DNA of 64,000 nucleotides from Ceratodon purpureus (lineage: Eukaryota > Streptophyta > Bryopsida > Pseudoditrichales > Ditrichaceae). The notes below the pieces were generated by a model. The model had not been told where the DNA came from, searched no databases, and was given only the letters and a program-made list of their open reading frames with translations. Every line of letters starts with the position of its first letter. The first letter of the stretch is position 1. A program made the translations under genes and the position numbers. The DNA lies in NCBI GenBank assembly GCA_014871385.1, contig CM026421.1:23054865-23118864 (forward strand). Direction: 5' to 3'. Shown piece after piece: positions 48,725 through 61,641 of the stretch.

Positions 48725-49610
48725 TTGGTATTTATTTAGAGTTAATGCATGTAGCTGTGGCTTTAATTTGAATTGAAGTTTTTTTTTTAACTTTTTGTAA
48801 ATGCCTGCCATAACAAGGACTTTGGAGGAATCTAATTTTTTTTCAATCAGACATTTAAAATAATAGTTATGGTACCCGAAGTGAAATTTTGTGTTGAGTG
48901 GGCAATTTGGGTAGCCCTGCTAAATATATCTATTACTGCTAAGATTATTACTATAAATACATAATTTTGTCATCTTTAAGATTTCCCAAAAAGAACTTCT
49001 TTCATTACAAAATGTTCACGCCACAAAATATTAAAGTTTTCTTACTGTTTTGGACAATTTACCAAAAAATCTTCTTATTTCTTTCATAAAAGTTACAATT
49101 TTTTTTCTTAGGTTTTTTCTTTTTAAAACTAAAAGGATGGATATCAATCTTTACTTTGACTGTTTAGATTGGGACTTTAAAACATAATGGAATTTCTAGA
49201 AAATAAATACAAATTAGCATTCTTGTGCATTCAGCTTAATGAAAATATTGTTTTCAACATGCTACACTTGTCTTTTGTGCATAATTTTCCTCATGTAATT
49301 TGCTAAGTTAGTCATCTTTGTCATGCACCAAAACCTCCAAAATCCATAATGCAAAAAATCTGTGGAAAAAAAAGTTATAGTGTGTCATTTGTTTCTAAAT
49401 TTCAATCCCTATTATCTTCTAATGCCTACAGCCAATTATGATAAAATTTATTGAGCTATTTACTACAATAATCTAATTGAAGATATTACGGTTAAAATTA
49501 GGAAAAAATAAATGTTTAGTCGTTCATGATTTTTACATTAGAAATGACAGTTTTGGAACATTTATGGAGCATTTTTGTGTGAAACATAGTCAAGGAACTT
49601 TAGGGGTTAA
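48725..49610. mobile_element. TTAA-flanked element, copy 3 (same orientation as copy 2)
   Basis: The right end reads GGAACTTTAGGGG-TTAA (TTAA at 49607-49610) and the interior follows copy 2 landmark by landmark (GGTACCCGAAGTGAAA, ACAAAATGTTCACGCCACAA, TTGTTTTCAACATGCTACAC). The left terminus is eroded: similarity fades near 48725 and no CCC end could be found. Confidence 0.65.
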
Positions 49611-51565
49611 AAATGCTACACCACTTACACTGCTCTAATTCTTTGAACAAGGGACCACTTGTGTTTATGGGTTGAACTTCATGTTTTTCTGTGTAAACAG
49701 GTCCTAAGTACCATGTATGGATGTACTTACTACAGGACATTGTTTTGCTTGGTTTTGTTTTGAGGAGGCTTGATGAGCAAAGCGGTAGCACAACATAATG
49801 TACAAATGAATAAGGACTCCAAGAGCAAATGAATGAAGACTTTAAGAGCAAATGAAAGAGGACTCAAGAGCAAAATTCAATTGGGTGGCACATACATCTC
49901 TTTCATGATCATTGAGGCATGATTGAATGGTCATCCAGATCGTCCTGCCCAAATTGTCTTCATTTTTGGTGAAACGTCTCTTTAAGGTTTTAAGAGGAGA
50001 TGAGATGAAATGGGTTATAAGCTGCATCTAAGAGGTCAGAATCGTCGTCCTAAGCTATTCTGTGCTTATACCTGTAGCCAATAACTTCCCACAATCTTCA
50101 TGCAAATAACAATGTAGCCACTTGAGTATAACAGACTACTGATTTTAGCATACTCCTGTTTATCACAGCACCTTTACCACTACAGCTGCCATGGACAAGA
50201 ATTTGTTAAGGTATAGATACCCATAACCAATAATGGCCCCATCGAACTCTCCGGAGAATCCTTTTTTAGCATGTAGAACATTGTTCATGTTTTAAGTTAC
50301 ATGCAGAACCTTGAAATCACTAATGCAAGGTTCTACAGTCATTTTTTAGAATTTTTTTCCAAATTTAGGTTATACAACCCAAATTTAGTTAGGGAACCCC
50401 TCTTGCAGACCCCGCCCGTGGACCGTGGGACCGATGTCCTCCAAGTTGAGAGGTTTTGCGTGGGCCCATCCAAGGTTCTCTGGAGAGTTCGATGGGTATT
50501 GGTTAGTGTAATGCGTTACAGAACAATGGAAAAACAGTAGCCTATAATTGATTAATAATAGTTTCAGGATGCATCTTCCAATAGATTCAGGATGAATCCT
50601 CCAATAGAATGCGTCTCTCTGACTGTTATGGAATTCGATAGTCTTGTGTTTGTTCACTACTCTTGTTGTCGGTCATGGGTGAAGCTATATGTTTGTTATG
50701 GGCTTTGAATAACTTTTGCACAAAAAAAATTGTAGTAATTTGAATTTTACTCCATTAATTCTGAAAAATTCTCATTCTTCATGAACCTTGTGTTTCTACA
50801 AACGAAAAATATCTCCTTCATAATAGAAGAGAAGCTGTTCTGAAATGCTTAAGTTAGCGGTCATAGACACTTGTAACTTAATTCAATTTTTTGAGTTACC
50901 AATCCTCATGTGTAGGACAAATTTTTTATTTTATTTTAATTTATTATTTATAAAAAAAACTTTTTCTTTAGAAAACAATTTGATTTATACCTGAATAATA
51001 AAGGCATTATCATACTTTTAATTAAGAAATTCATTATTTTGAAGCATGAGCTTGTTATCCTCCATAACACTACATTATGGATGAATCTTTAGTTAATGAT
51101 TAAGCGCATGGATTTTTTGACAATAACTTACAATATTTAAGTTTCATAAAATTAAAATTATGAATTGTGCACATTTTCTAATTTGCTATGTGAAATCCTA
51201 TTGTTGAATTATCCTTGTAATGAAATCTTCAAAAAGCGATGGTGGACTTAGCTCTCAATGTACATGTAAATGAAGTGTCTAGCACACCATCCCAACTTTC
51301 AATAAGAAAAATCATTTTTTTAAAATTAAAAATAAATTAGGTTTTTTCAATGTAAATATTAAACCACAAATTGAAGAACATTATGTGATTCAAAGTCTCT
51401 TCTTTGAAAGACTTTTCATACTTGTCTTCATCAACGTATAAATAAACTTCAAACTACTTTAATTATCTAATACAAATCAAAGATTAAAAATCCCAAATTG
51501 TATAGTTTAGTATGCAATTAGTCATCTTCTCAATTTAATCCTTATTTTATTGTCATCTCTATATA
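49611..51565. other. Intergenic, nothing recognised
   Basis: Short frames only. A small repeat of an ATGAATRARGACT/AAGAGCAAAT motif lies near 49800-49875, and ATAGATTCAGGATG-like units recur near 50560-50600. Confidence 0.45.
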
Positions 51566-54500
51566 TCACTTATAATATTTTGAATCATTTGAATTGTTTG
51601 AATTGCTTGTATTGTATAAACCATCTAAATTGCTTGACTTGTATGTATCGCTCAATGACTCATTGCTCCATGTAGATGCTACAATATACTCAGACTCCGT
51701 TGTTGAAGTAGCCACACACTTTTGCTTGCGGCTTAACCAAAGAATTAGGCTTGAGTTCATAAACACAACAACACCACTGCGACCGTGGCGATCGTCCAAG
51801 TCTCTTGCATAGTCGACATCAACATATACGGACAACTGATGATGAATTTTAGAGGCTGAATAACAGATAGCATAATCTGTCGTGCCTCGAAGGTACTTGG
51901 CAATATGTATCACTGTCGTACAATGAATCTTCATGTAATCACTAGTATATTGTGATACAATGGTAACGGCTTGTGATATATCAGGACGAGACCATGTTTG
52001 CAAGTATAAGAGGTTGCCAACAAACTTTGATAAGGAAAATCCTGCGGAGCCGGCTCATCAACTTTCAGCGGCTTCTGGAGGCGCTTACTTGGATCAATAG
52101 GGGTTGTGACTGGATTGCAGTCAAAAAAACCATACTTGGCAAGAATCATCTCAATAAAACGAGCTTGATCAATGTATGTACACCTAAGAAAACGGTACGT
52201 GGTGATATGAAGCCCCACGTAAACATTAGCATCTCCCTTAGTAACTTCAAAATGTGTTTGCAGACAAACTATCATGTTCCTGAGGCGACTTTTGTCTACA
52301 CAAATGCCAAGGCCGTCGTAATAAAATATTGATGTTGCTAAAAGCGGTTTGGATCGGGGGTAGAACACACAGAGATCAGCTCTGCTTTGAAAAAGATCAA
52401 ATTGTTTTAGAAAAAGAGTGAACTTATGATTCCACTAACAGTTGGCCTACTTCAAGCCATACATGCTTTTCTTCAAGTGACAAACTTTGTCCTCACTTCC
52501 AGGAAGATCAAAACCTTCAGGTAACTGCATGTATATGTCTTTTTTTAGATTGAACCATGAAGGAAAGCTGTTCAAATATCAAATTGAACCATCTCGCGGT
52601 TGTCAGCTGCAGCAATCGCTAATAAAGTGCGAATGTTGTCTACTTTTGTTGTGGAAGCTAAAGTCTCAGTAGGGGAAATATGGGGTCTGCAATGGGCCTT
52701 TGGTCGGAACTCATGCCTCAAAATTGGGCCATGCCCGTGCACTTTACCTGCTGGCACCAATGGTGCCAACAGGTCGCCAAATCGGCGTTTGGGGGGTCCA
52801 GCCAATCGCTTGCAGCGAAGGCGTGTGCCCACTGTTGTCACCCCATTGGACAATACGAGCAGTAATGACACTGTAAACGAGCGTGTGTCCACTGCTGTCA
52901 CCCCATTGGACAGTAGCGGATTCTGTTGTCAGCGGGGCGAATTTAGTTGTCAGCGCGCAGGATATCTACCAATGAGATTTCTTAGAGAGGCATGCGTGGG
53001 CAGCAGTTCACCTACCTTTGGGTTGTCTTACAAGGCCCATTGCAGACCCCATATTTCCCCTAATGCTTCTCAGTCGAGGCCGTAGGATTGAAATAACCTT
53101 TAGCAACCAATCTGGCTTTATAAAACCATCAGACTTGGTTATATTCTTGTATACCCATTTATTCGCAATTGGTACACCGCCATGGGGCAAAACAATCAAC
53201 TCCCACGTGTTGTTCTTGTGCAAAGATTCCAGCTCCTCTTGCATGGCATTCCTCTAGTGAGCAGCATATGCAGACTTGATTGCCGCCTTATATGTACAAG
53301 GCTCAATGGGAAGAATTGAACGACGAGGATTTCCATGTTGTGCACGAGCAAGCATCGCTCTTGATTCAAAATCACTCTCACTCGGAAGAATGGGATAAGG
53401 TATTGTCCCTCAATAAATATCAGCAAGCGTTCTAATATGAAGAACATTGTTTTTGGAATAATTAGAAATGTCAGACTTGACTAAATCTAAACCCTGATGA
53501 AGGATGGAAGAAGAAGGATCATATGGGAACGATGATGAGTTGCTAACATCAAGATGAGCAGATATACTCCCACAGTTGCCTGAGAGATTGCCAGTGCTTA
53601 GCAAAAGAACTTGCTGATTATGGCTATTGTGACTCCTACTATCAGAAATACTTAATGAACTTCCACTCTCACTGCTATAGTTCTTTCTTTGTTGACTTAT
53701 GTTCGTTTTTATTCGGCAGCATCCCGAGATCCACACACACATCGGGCGAAGAAGGCTAATTCAGCAGCATGGCAAGACAAGTACTACGTCTTGTTGCTTT
53801 GAACAGATCAGGAACATGGCTTTGTACTGCAAGTTGAATGTCCTCATGGGATGATATGGGAACAAGAACAGGTACAAACTGAGATAAGTTTGTAGTGGAC
53901 CCATTGTCATCTGGAAACAAAGTATCAAGACTAACTTCAATTGGATCTCAAAGATAGTACTGGGAAGAATCGAATTCTCATAAAAAATAACGTCCCCGCT
54001 GGTAATAAGTTTACGCTTCTCATAACTCCATAGTCGATAAGCTTTGCTCCTTGAAGAATAACCAAGGAACGTACATTCTCTTGATTTACGATCAAGCTTC
54101 TTTTAGACTTGCTTGGGATGTGAATGTAGGCTAAGCTATCAAATGTCCTGAAAGATGAAACATCAGGAATCTGGTTACTCCAGAGCTTGAGTGGAATTTT
54201 GCCATGTAGAACTCGAGTGGCCACACGATTGAGTGTATACCCCGATGTGTTGACAGCTTCTGCCCAGAAACAAAGGGGAACATTTTTGTGATGTAGCATG
54301 CTATCAACTCCTTCAACCAAAGATTGTCTTCCTTTAGCCTCCCATTGATGATAAATTTTCCATTTCCATAATCAGAGATCATTTTGCATTGATCCCTAAC
54401 ATGTACAATGGCGACCTTATTAGCAACCATCTAAGCAACTGAAATAAGGTTGCACTTCAATTTAGGTACATAGAGCATATTCTTCAACCGTAAAGATAAA

Positions 54501-55286
54501 ACAATGTTCTTGACTTTAGAGAAGACATTAATAGCCCATGTTCCTCTAATCTAGAGGATTTGGTTGTCAACAATGGTGACAGACCAGCAGAAGTCAGGGA
54601 TAAGTTCAAAATGAGTAAACCATTCTTTCTTATATGTCATATGCTTTGTAGCACCAGAGGTAGCAATCCAAAGAAAATCATAAGAAGATTTTATCAGAGA
54701 GACACAATATGCTTTGCTGGATGAGGAAGTGAGAGAATCCGTATTAGAATCATAATCTTGAGCAAGTTTGCTCGCCGTCAAATTTGCGTGACTCTTTCGC
54801 TTATGTCTGTGAATCTTGGACTTAGAAGAACGACGAGATTGAAAAGAGTCCTCAACACTGGAAGCAGAGTCGTTTGGACATTCATTTGCAAAATGCCCTT
54901 TCTCACCACAAATTTTAAAACGAGAATGACGCTTAAGCTTAGCTAATCTGAGAGCCTTACTATTCTTCTGCTATGTCGTCAAATGAGGTTTAGACCAAGT
55001 AGAACGATTGCTTGATTGACTAAAAAAGGGTTGCTTGAACATCAGTGAAACCTAAGCGTTCTTTTAGATAAGTATCAAGCTCTGTCGACATTCCATTGGA
55101 TGTGGAGCAGTTGTTTACCTCAGTCCGATGTTTGCTATTGATAGCAGCAAGATTTGCAACAATGGCTTGCTTATCGCGTTTCTCCCATTGTGCTTTCTCT
55201 TGAGCGGTAGTGCAAGCAGATTTCTTCTCGGTACCATTTACAATCTCAAAAAGTTTACGAGATTGAAAACTAAACGACATATGCAT
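51566..55286 (-). pseudogene. Decayed Ty1/copia polyprotein
   Basis: Reading down the minus strand: a gag segment (55286-55020; KLFEIVNGTEKKS, KRDKQAIVANLAA). A zinc knuckle near 54900 (ICGEKGHFANEC) seems to have lost its first Cys. A protease region has ATSGATKHM near 54640, where an Asp would be expected before SGA. Integrase pieces follow (54430-53937; KNVPLCFWAEAVNTSGYTLN). The reverse transcriptase starts near 53244 (LHKNNTWELI, IANKWVYK), is interrupted by a foreign 389 bp insert, resumes with DNIRTLLAIAAADNREMVQF, and has YYDG where YVDD is usual. RNase H comes last (YVDVDYARDLDDRHGRSG, TTESEYIVAS). Several frame changes and stops separate these blocks. Gag-protease-integrase-RT-RNase H order defines copia. 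I could not define its long terminal repeats. Confidence 0.85.
52672..53060. mobile_element. 389 bp terminal-inverted-repeat element inside the copia reverse transcriptase
   Basis: The left 29 bp (starting GGGGAAATATGGGGTCTGCA) are mirrored perfectly at 53032-53060. TA stands outside both ends (52670-52671 and 53061-53062), fitting a TA duplication. The insert is GC-rich, unlike its host. Inside, GCGTGTGCCCACTGTTGTCA (52821) recurs at 52880 as a direct repeat of about 32 bp (CACTGCTGTCACCCCATTGG shared in the second copy). There is no transposase frame. It separates two halves of a conserved domain, so it is younger than the copia insertion. Confidence 0.85.
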
Positions 55287-56783
55287 TTTTCAGAGATGAA
55301 AATTTGTTCCATCATAAAGTTCAACCGTGGTTGTCTCCTTACTTTCTCTTCACTCTCGACCATGCTTTGGTGACTAACAACGTAGTGGACTAGAATTCTA
55401 AAGAGCATTTTCTTTCAAGAAGTAAAGAAGGAATTGACACTCCAAAGAAAATACTCGATCAAAGATCTACATCATGCAACAATAATTCCATAATGCAAAA
55501 CCTACACACAAAAAATACAAGCGCCTCTGCTAGGACTAACATACGGACAAGATTAAGAAACTAGCGATCAAGATCAAGAACCGGCAATTAAGAAACAAGA
55601 AAACTTAAAATGCACACAGAAGCTCTTTTGTAGGTCACATAAGCCCATAACCTATTGAAATTAGAGTAATAATAGACTAGAATTGATACACACTCAAGCC
55701 TAGAAGAGATTACAACACCGGTATCAAGCCATTTGTACTTTGATCACACCTTCTCTTTATTGCTACCAAAAGAGAACGTTATAACAACTGCATAGGAATC
55801 TGCGAGACAGAGTACTTGTAGAAACCAATCGAGAGAGACGACGAGTTGGATCAAATGTCATCCAATGTTAAGTGGATAATTAAATCATCCAATGCTCATC
55901 TATGCCAACACAACAATACAACTCAACAACACGCCTTAAAGGCATTCAGAGTTTTTGGTTTCTCTACATTAGAGGTTGTTGAACATGCAGCTTGAAACGT
56001 TCATTCACAAATGTTTATACAACGTCAAATCTTCTTATCTAAACTCTTTGCCCAAACAATAAACTTGGCCCTCATCTTAATGATAAGGCGGGCCCTTCCC
56101 CCTCCTCCTCCCCGGATCTCTTTATTTCTCCCCATTAAGCGTGGCTCAATTGCCGTGTTCAGTATGTTCCATTTTGCTGCCCCTCATTGTTTTGGTGTCT
56201 TATGGTCTATTTTTGGATTTTTTTTGCTAAATTTACTCAATTTATTCCGTGGAGACCTTCTAGAGAACAATAGGGCCCCACTTCAACATAATAATAGGGG
56301 CACAAATTTGCCCCAGCCCTCCTAACCTTCTCAAACTTGGGTTACAAGCCACGCTTGATGGGATGATTCAGACACTCTCATCTTCTTCCTCCTTGGTTCA
56401 AATTTTGTAATTTTTTGATATTTTTTATGGAACCAAAGACCTTAAATTAGTTTGGGTGAAACCCACTTAGTAAGTTCTAGATAGTTTATTTTATAAAAAA
56501 AATTCAAATATAAATAAATTATCAAATGTTTTTTCATCAACGAATTATTTATAGGGGCTTTTTGCCCTCTCCAATGGGTGCCTTGGTTGGGGGCTCATCA
56601 TTAAACGTGACAAGGAGGCCTAGTGTTATCATAAAAATACAAAGTTTACTCATGCATTTCATATCTATCAACTTACAAGTCTTATGAATTACTAGAAATA
56701 TAGAAAAAAACATCACAAGTAAAATCAGAATAATTGGTCGAAAATGTTTAACCTTTGGAAGGTAATTGTTTGTAAGAGGGATT
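55287..56783. other. Upstream flank of the copia element, LTR not resolved
   Basis: Bases 55290-55990 should contain the 5' long terminal repeat of the minus-strand copia element. A TGTT...start near 55984 or 55920 on the minus strand is possible, but I found no second copy downstream of the RNase H region. Bases 56000-56780 have short frames only, for example a Pro-rich one at 56011-56325 without a motif. Confidence 0.35.
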
Positions 56784-57184
56784 TTAATTCCTAAAGTTCT
56801 GAGGGTATTTTTCATCAAAACTGCCTGAAAACAGCCCCTCTTCAAAGCAAGGTGGATTTTGCAAAGTTGGGGTCTTTTTTAGTACATCTAACCATAAGAT
56901 CTTGTAGCTAACTTCTATGTCTACATGTCCACCAAATCTTACACACTCATTCTTCACCAATTGCAAGATCATGACGTTCAAAGTTTAAAAACAAGTTTTT
57001 TTTCCCTACGCAACAAGGGATCAGCAGAGTTTTGAAGGCCCAAAAAAACATTACTAACACAAAGCTCTCACCAAGGCCTACTTTCATTCAAATTTTCATA
57101 AAATCTGAGTTCAAATTTCATTCGCAGGTACATGCCCAAACTCCAAAGAAGCCCCATTTTGCCAAATAGTCCTTTAGGGGTTAA
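56784..57184. mobile_element. Shorter member of the TTAA-flanked family
   Basis: The right end reads CCTTTAGGGG-TTAA (57181-57184) and the DNA before it (GGTACATGCCCAAACTCCAA, then GCCCCATTTTG) matches the right part of copy 1 at 47560-47632. The left end TTAA-TTCCTAAAGTTCTG has lost its CCC. About 400 bp, non-coding. Confidence 0.55.
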
Positions 57185-60100
57185 GGATTTCGAAACTTTT
57201 CTTTGAAGCTGGAATGTTTTGAGAACTTTATAAGCATGTAATATATTTTAAAAAACTCATGCAGTTTGAACAGTTATGCCACACTTCTTTCACTATCCTT
57301 AAAATAATTTACATAATTTGAGAATATGGTTTTCCCTGAAATTTTCTAAAAACATCTTTTTCACTGCAAGAAATGTTAAAGTTTTTATGCACTACTAGAT
57401 GGAATGTAGGGAAAAAAAAATCTTTGGCTTTTCTGGACACAAGAGTTCAAAATTTATTGAATTACTCATTTATGATAATTCAAGATCAAACAATAGTGTG
57501 TTTGTTGACACTTTGGATTAAGATTTTATAAAATAATCAAGGTTGAAAATAAATTTTAATTTAAATAACATGATTTTGGACCTTCTTTTTTTGTATTTTT
57601 TTTTGGTAACTCTTACATGTCTCTACTACATTTAAACTTTGTTACAGAAGTATTCAACATCTAATGGATTGCAATAGTAAAGAGTTACAACTTTGCACAT
57701 TGCATAGTTATTACTTAAGAAGAAATTGAAATGATATAACTTAATAAACCTAGGTCCATAAGAATTTGTCTTCTTTAATGCAAATGCTATAATATGCAAA
57801 TACGCACGGTCCAAAATCCTAAAAAATTGCATACATCCTTCAAGCTGGAATGCAATAAGATCATATTGATGTAATTATAATTTATTTTGTATTTCAACGT
57901 TTGATTTTTTGTACCATAAAGAAATTTTGAAGCATCTTTGAGAAAATAGTCCGAAAACTCTAGATTTAAAATGTTTCTAGTTTCTTTGAACATTTACTAG
58001 AAGCATACACTATCTATGAATTTTTGATTCATTTTGATTATTTAATCATTGAGGTAGAGCCAACAGAGGAAAGTTAAAATAAGTTTGAGGTATATATGAA
58101 CTTTTAAGATGATTCTAGCACGTTAGGTATGTTCCAATGTAGATCACCTTCATAACTTTACTGGACATCAATTATAAAAACTTGAGAAACCGTGAAGTCT
58201 AGGACAAAAAACAATGCCCCGGTTCTTAAGACTCGGATGCCACAATTGGTTTTTTTTTATCTTTATTTTTTATTTTATATATTTTTTTATGTTTTATTTG
58301 TCTCCATTAATTCTCCACTATGACATCAAGATTTTGGTGCGGTAGGCAAGAATTGCGACCATTGCTCTCATTTAGGTAGTCTAGCAATCACCTTGTTAAG
58401 CCATGTGAGCTTAAACAAAATGTAGTCAAAATTGTGCTCAAGATGAAAGGGCCAAAATTCCATGTGCTGGCCATGTATGAGCCCAACATGTATCCATCTT
58501 GGCCGGATTGCAAAATGCAAAAGTAGTTTATTGTAGAACTTAGATTTATTGTTTAAATTGAAGTCTTTTTAATCTATTTTTATCTTAAATAATTGAGGTA
58601 TATTTTGTATCATGTATAAATGATTTAATTAAAGAGCAAGCAACGAAAGCATTTGATTTTGTCATATAAAGGGTGGAAAAGTCTATAGTCAAAAAGCAAA
58701 AAGATGTTAATGTATCTTAACATGGTATTTCTAACAAGTACTTTGTGTGCATGTTTACAATTTATCATAGCAATGTATGAAGATGAACCTGAAATAGTTG
58801 GATCCAATGGTTGAGAACTTTGATAGAGGAAGGTTTTTAATACCTAAAGGCTCATGACATTTTTCAGTGAAAAAACATCATTGCTTTTGATGTACTAAAG
58901 GTATAAATTGAAGTGATATATAGAAATCCCAATTATACAATCTTGTAGTATACATGTATTAGATGACGTGGATCATATTTGGATTCGTTTGACCACATAT
59001 ATTATAAGATCGTAATGTTTTATTCTTGAAAAGGATAGTGGAATTTTTGTATCGGCACATTAAAGGTGAATTTCAATTTCAAAACTACTATAATGAAAAA
59101 AAATAAAAAAATCAACTATGAAGTTGTTTAAATTCATTATGTAAGTACATGAGTATCAAAAAAACTCTTTAAAAAATTTGATGTGTCCTACAACGACCTT
59201 GTTTTGTCAAAAAGAAGCCCAAAAGTTGTTTGGTTTGACCGAAAAAGCAATAAGTGTCCAAAAGAGACCCGTGCACTAAAATGACTCCCAAACATTCATT
59301 ACAGTTTGGATTGACATGAAAATACTACTATAATAACTAGACTTTACGAGGAATCTATTTCAACACGTTTTATTGAAAACAAACACTAGGTGAAGGAGAA
59401 AGGAGCCTCGAAGTTGCAGCTATCAAAATGCACAAGAACTATCCAGAATTAAGACATGTGTTTTCAAGTATTTCCCAAAAATTCAGTACATCTTGGATTG
59501 ATCTTAAATGTTTACCACAAGAAAAGATATTATTAGGGATTTTTTCAGTGAAATTGGACGTTGTATGCAAAAGTTATATCTTTTTCAAGGTGAAAGTACT
59601 TAAAAAATTGTCCAAAAAATGGACCTCGGGTTGGTTAGAAGTTAAGAAATGAAATAAATGGAATAAAAATATGTTAAATAACTAAATTAGAAAGTAGAAT
59701 GTGTTTTTGATAAAGGATGGATGATGATGCGACAAGTTGTTGCTTGGAGTTGTGTTTTTGTATGGAGTTTTGATGCGACAACTCCATAGAAAAACCACAA
59801 AAGATTGAGAAAGTAATGAGTAGATAAAAAGATTTGGCAACCTAGACAAAATCTTTGATGTGCACAAGTTGTGCAAAAGGGACGAAAGAAGAACAAAAGA
59901 AAGAAATGATGAAGAAAATGAAAAAGATGATGAAGCATTTATGGAAGGAGGTGTAGAACGGTGAAGTAGGCCTCCAAATTTCTTAATTAATCAGCCCCCA
60001 AAATTTTCTCCAATACTATACTTGCATTAATTGTACTCCTGCTATTGTTAAATTCAAAAGGCCAATTAAGTAAAAAAATAATTAAAACAAGATTTCTTAA

Positions 60101-61324
60101 AAAAAATGTACTATCTAATACAAGAGGTTCTTTGATTGGAATAGTGTAATATCAAATGTTTTGGAATTCAACTTATGATCAAATCAAAGTTGTCATTTTA
60201 TTCTTATTTTAAAATTATACAAGTAAACTAATTCTATATTTGATTATTTATAATGATTTGTCAAGTATTTAGTAATAAATATGTACAAGATTTATATTCT
60301 TTGAAGAAACAATAATAAGGTGGTTCTAGCCATATCATCTATATTTGTTTAATTTTTTTATTATAATATTAATAATATTTTTAAAAATAAAATTGTGTTT
60401 TGAAGAATTGATGTCTAAAGGTTTTTAAAAAGAATATTATTTTACATAACTTATAGGCTAACCCAAGTTTTTTTTTAACAAAAGAGTCACCTATGATCCC
60501 ACCTTCTTTGCCTTAGTTGTACGCACAATTGGAAAATTTATTTGAATATTACATGGTTTGAACCACCTTTGATTAATTTTATGAAAATCCAAGTAGAAAG
60601 TAAGTTTTATCAAAGTAGAAAATATTTTTGGAAAAATAAAATCTCTTAATAAACCTTAATATCTTTCATTTTTAATAAGTAGAAGAAGAACCTTAGAAGC
60701 ATAACCACAAACCTGAAAATACTCATGTGCCTTGTCGTGTGTTTTAGTAAAATAAACAACTTTCGTTGCCCTTTGCCTATCTTAAAAAACAACTTTTAAC
60801 TCTTGAATCACATTGTCTCATAGGCTGTTTACACTAGAGACCATCAACAAATTGTGATTGGCTCATCATCTGGTCCCGAGATGACTTGGATTTACATTAT
60901 AAAAAAGAAAAATGACCAAAGGTGTGGAGGTCCTCAAAGACTTAAAAATAGGTTTAGTGAATAATGTTGAAAGGTTCCCTAAATTTTTAGCAAGAGAGGA
61001 AAAGATGGTTCTTCCATTGCAGAACAAAGAGATCATATGCATTAAATAATATTTTAATAATTTTAAATAATTTTACAATTTGAGAACAATGTTCTACAAG
61101 TGCCATCAATATGAAATTATTTTAAAATCAGCACACCCACTTTTTAGTGCAGAGTCATTCCTCTTGGTCCAAGTTTAGTTTACACTTAGTGAGAGGCTCA
61201 TGGGCGATGGAAATTAAATTTTTTTGAAGAAACCATTGAAGTGAAACCATCAAAAATGACCATGGAATTGATCCATTTTCCCTTGTCACGGCTATCGGTC
61301 TGTAGTGTTAACCGCCCTGCAAAT
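57185..61324. other. AT-rich intergenic region
   Basis: No supported gene. Homopolymer-rich T tracts lie near 58245-58300. A TTTAATACCTAAAGG near 58838 looks like a decayed single end of the TTAA-flanked family. The frame 59428-59652 plus is Lys-rich but shows no domain. Confidence 0.45.
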
Positions 61325-61641
61325 CTATAGTAGAGCGTCCAATAATGGCGCAAATTTCAGCCTGGGGAATCTACTGCGAAATTAGCAGTGCAAATAATTT
61401 TCATGCATGGGGAAACTAATTAAAAAGTTGGAGCAAGTGGAATCATCATTTTTGGATTCTTCTACAATTAGTTATGAATTTTGAAGATGGATTCATAGGT
61501 GTTTCTAAAATGGCGCACACCCTATAATGTTTTCCATGAGTACATGGTACTGTTGGGTGGGGAAGCTATTATGTACCTCTGATGGAAGATGACTAGAGCT
61601 CCATTTTTGGCACTGCGCCATTTTTGGACGCTCTACGATAG
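61325..61641. mobile_element. MITE with 28 bp terminal inverted repeats
   Basis: CTATAGTAGAGCGTCCAATA (start of 61325-61352) mirrors 61614-61641; 26 of 28 positions pair, including TAGAGCGTCCAA and ATGGCGCA. The target duplication cannot be assigned because the outer bases belong to the palindrome. There is no coding capacity. The TAGAGC start recalls Harbinger-type MITEs, but the class is uncertain. Confidence 0.65.

Noticed and set aside
55700..55740. Primer-binding site of the copia element
   Set aside because: GGTATCAAGCC resembles an initiator-tRNA binding site, but it lies on the plus strand, opposite to the coding strand of the element.
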